In this document: piece by piece, positions 63,743 through 64,000 of the stretch
Layout of the letters: each line of letters starts with the position of its first letter
Position numbering within the stretch: position 1 is the first letter of the stretch
NCBI RefSeq assembly: GCF_003060885.1
Contig: NZ_QAIG01000005.1
Location: 1-64,000 of the forward strand
DNA length: 64,000 nt
Source of the DNA: Pseudomonas sp. HMWF032
Lineage (GTDB): Bacteria > Pseudomonadota > Gammaproteobacteria > Pseudomonadales > Pseudomonadaceae
Direction of reading: 5' to 3'
Program-made: the position numbers and the translations under genes
Notes under the pieces: model-generated
Told to the model about the DNA's origin: nothing
The model's input: the letters and a program-made list of their open reading frames with translations, nothing else
Databases searched by the model: none

Positions 63743-64000
63743 TCAGAACTGTTTGCGGTATTGGATAAAGCCCGAGCGCTCGGCGATGCGGTCGTAGAGC
63801 TGACGGCCGGGGTAGTTGGTTTCCTGGGTCAGCCAGTGCACGCGGCTGCAGCCGGCCGCCTGAGCCTGTGTATAGACGTGCTCGATCAGCAGCCGACCGA
63901 TGCCGCCGCCGCGCTGATCGCTACCGACAAACAGATCCTGCAGGTAGCAGCTGTGCTCCACCGACCAATTAGTGCGGTGGAAGATCCACTGCACCAGCCC
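63743..64000 (-). CDS. GNAT acetyltransferase, cut by window end
   Basis: 86 C-terminal codons (from GLVQW) are visible; the start lies beyond 64000. It has the CoA loop VGSDQRGGGIGRLLIEHVYT and ends YPGRQLYDRIAERSGFIQYRKQF. It is a paralogue of 55869-56324, which has 151 residues, so about 65 codons are missing here. Confidence 0.85.
   Translation of the reverse strand, partial: GLVQWIFHRTNWSVEHSCYLQDLFVGSDQRGGGIGRLLIEHVYTQAQAAGCSRVHWLTQETNYPGRQLYDRIAERSGFIQYRKQF

Overview
The window looks like a chromosomal segment of a Pseudomonas species. It is GC-rich. Many genes read like close relatives of P. aeruginosa loci that I recognise by sequence and order: the folE2/dksA2/COG0523/DUF1826/pyrC2 zinc cluster, and uvrD, a Tim44-like gene, zwf, an rccR-type RpiR regulator, a LysR gene and the two-subunit pyruvate carboxylase. 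It also carries several families of short Pseudomonas-type non-coding repeats. These attributions are from memory of the families, not from a search.

Layout. 1-5.1 kb: an accessory 4.5-kb module (DUF2946-like small protein, TonB-dependent receptor, membrane polyferredoxin). It lies between two diverged ~190-bp direct repeats, and gene fragments sit at both of its edges. 5.1-17.3 kb: a zinc-starvation island. A palindromic Zur-type box at 13185-13199 lies between divergent folE2 and dksA2. Leftward run folE2, a Zn/Mn ABC transporter (ATPase, permease, binding protein), hisI, yidD, pyrC and thrS paralogues, most of them overlapping by a few bases. Rightward run a zinc-free-finger DksA, a COG0523 GTPase and a DUF1826 protein; a second COG0523 gene follows. 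17.2-22.3 kb: small proteins, an alpha/beta hydrolase, a diguanylate cyclase broken by a one-base frameshift, a thioesterase and a solute-binding protein. 22.3-27 kb: an amine/amino-acid catabolic unit (glutamine-synthetase-like ligase, class III aminotransferase, divergent SDR, FCD-type GntR regulator) with two identical palindromic operators in the divergent promoter. 27-32 kb: a lipoprotein with a 57-bp tandem repeat, a TPR response regulator with its histidine kinase, a SUKH-like protein, and a decayed second copy of the kinase/SUKH pair.

32-43.7 kb: VOC protein, Tim44-like protein, orphan TRAP binding lipoprotein, UvrD, a PAS-GGDEF-EAL protein, an MFS transporter, another solute-binding protein and a conserved hypothetical. 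43.7-51 kb: central carbon control: zwf and a divergent rccR with an operator between them, then a LysR gene divergent from pycA-pycB. 51-54 kb: an SbtA-like bicarbonate-transporter-family permease with a PII-like SbtB partner, a lipoprotein and glutaminase. 54.3-64 kb: 8-oxoguanine deaminase, GNAT, asparaginase I, an Ala/Gly:cation symporter, an XRE regulator, a large autotransporter and two more GNATs, the last cut by the window end.

No rRNA, tRNA, CRISPR array or complete insertion sequence was seen. The most interesting points are the zinc-sparing island with its residue-level metal losses, the repeat-bounded TonB/polyferredoxin module, and a pair of dispersed repeats whose hairpins show compensatory changes.
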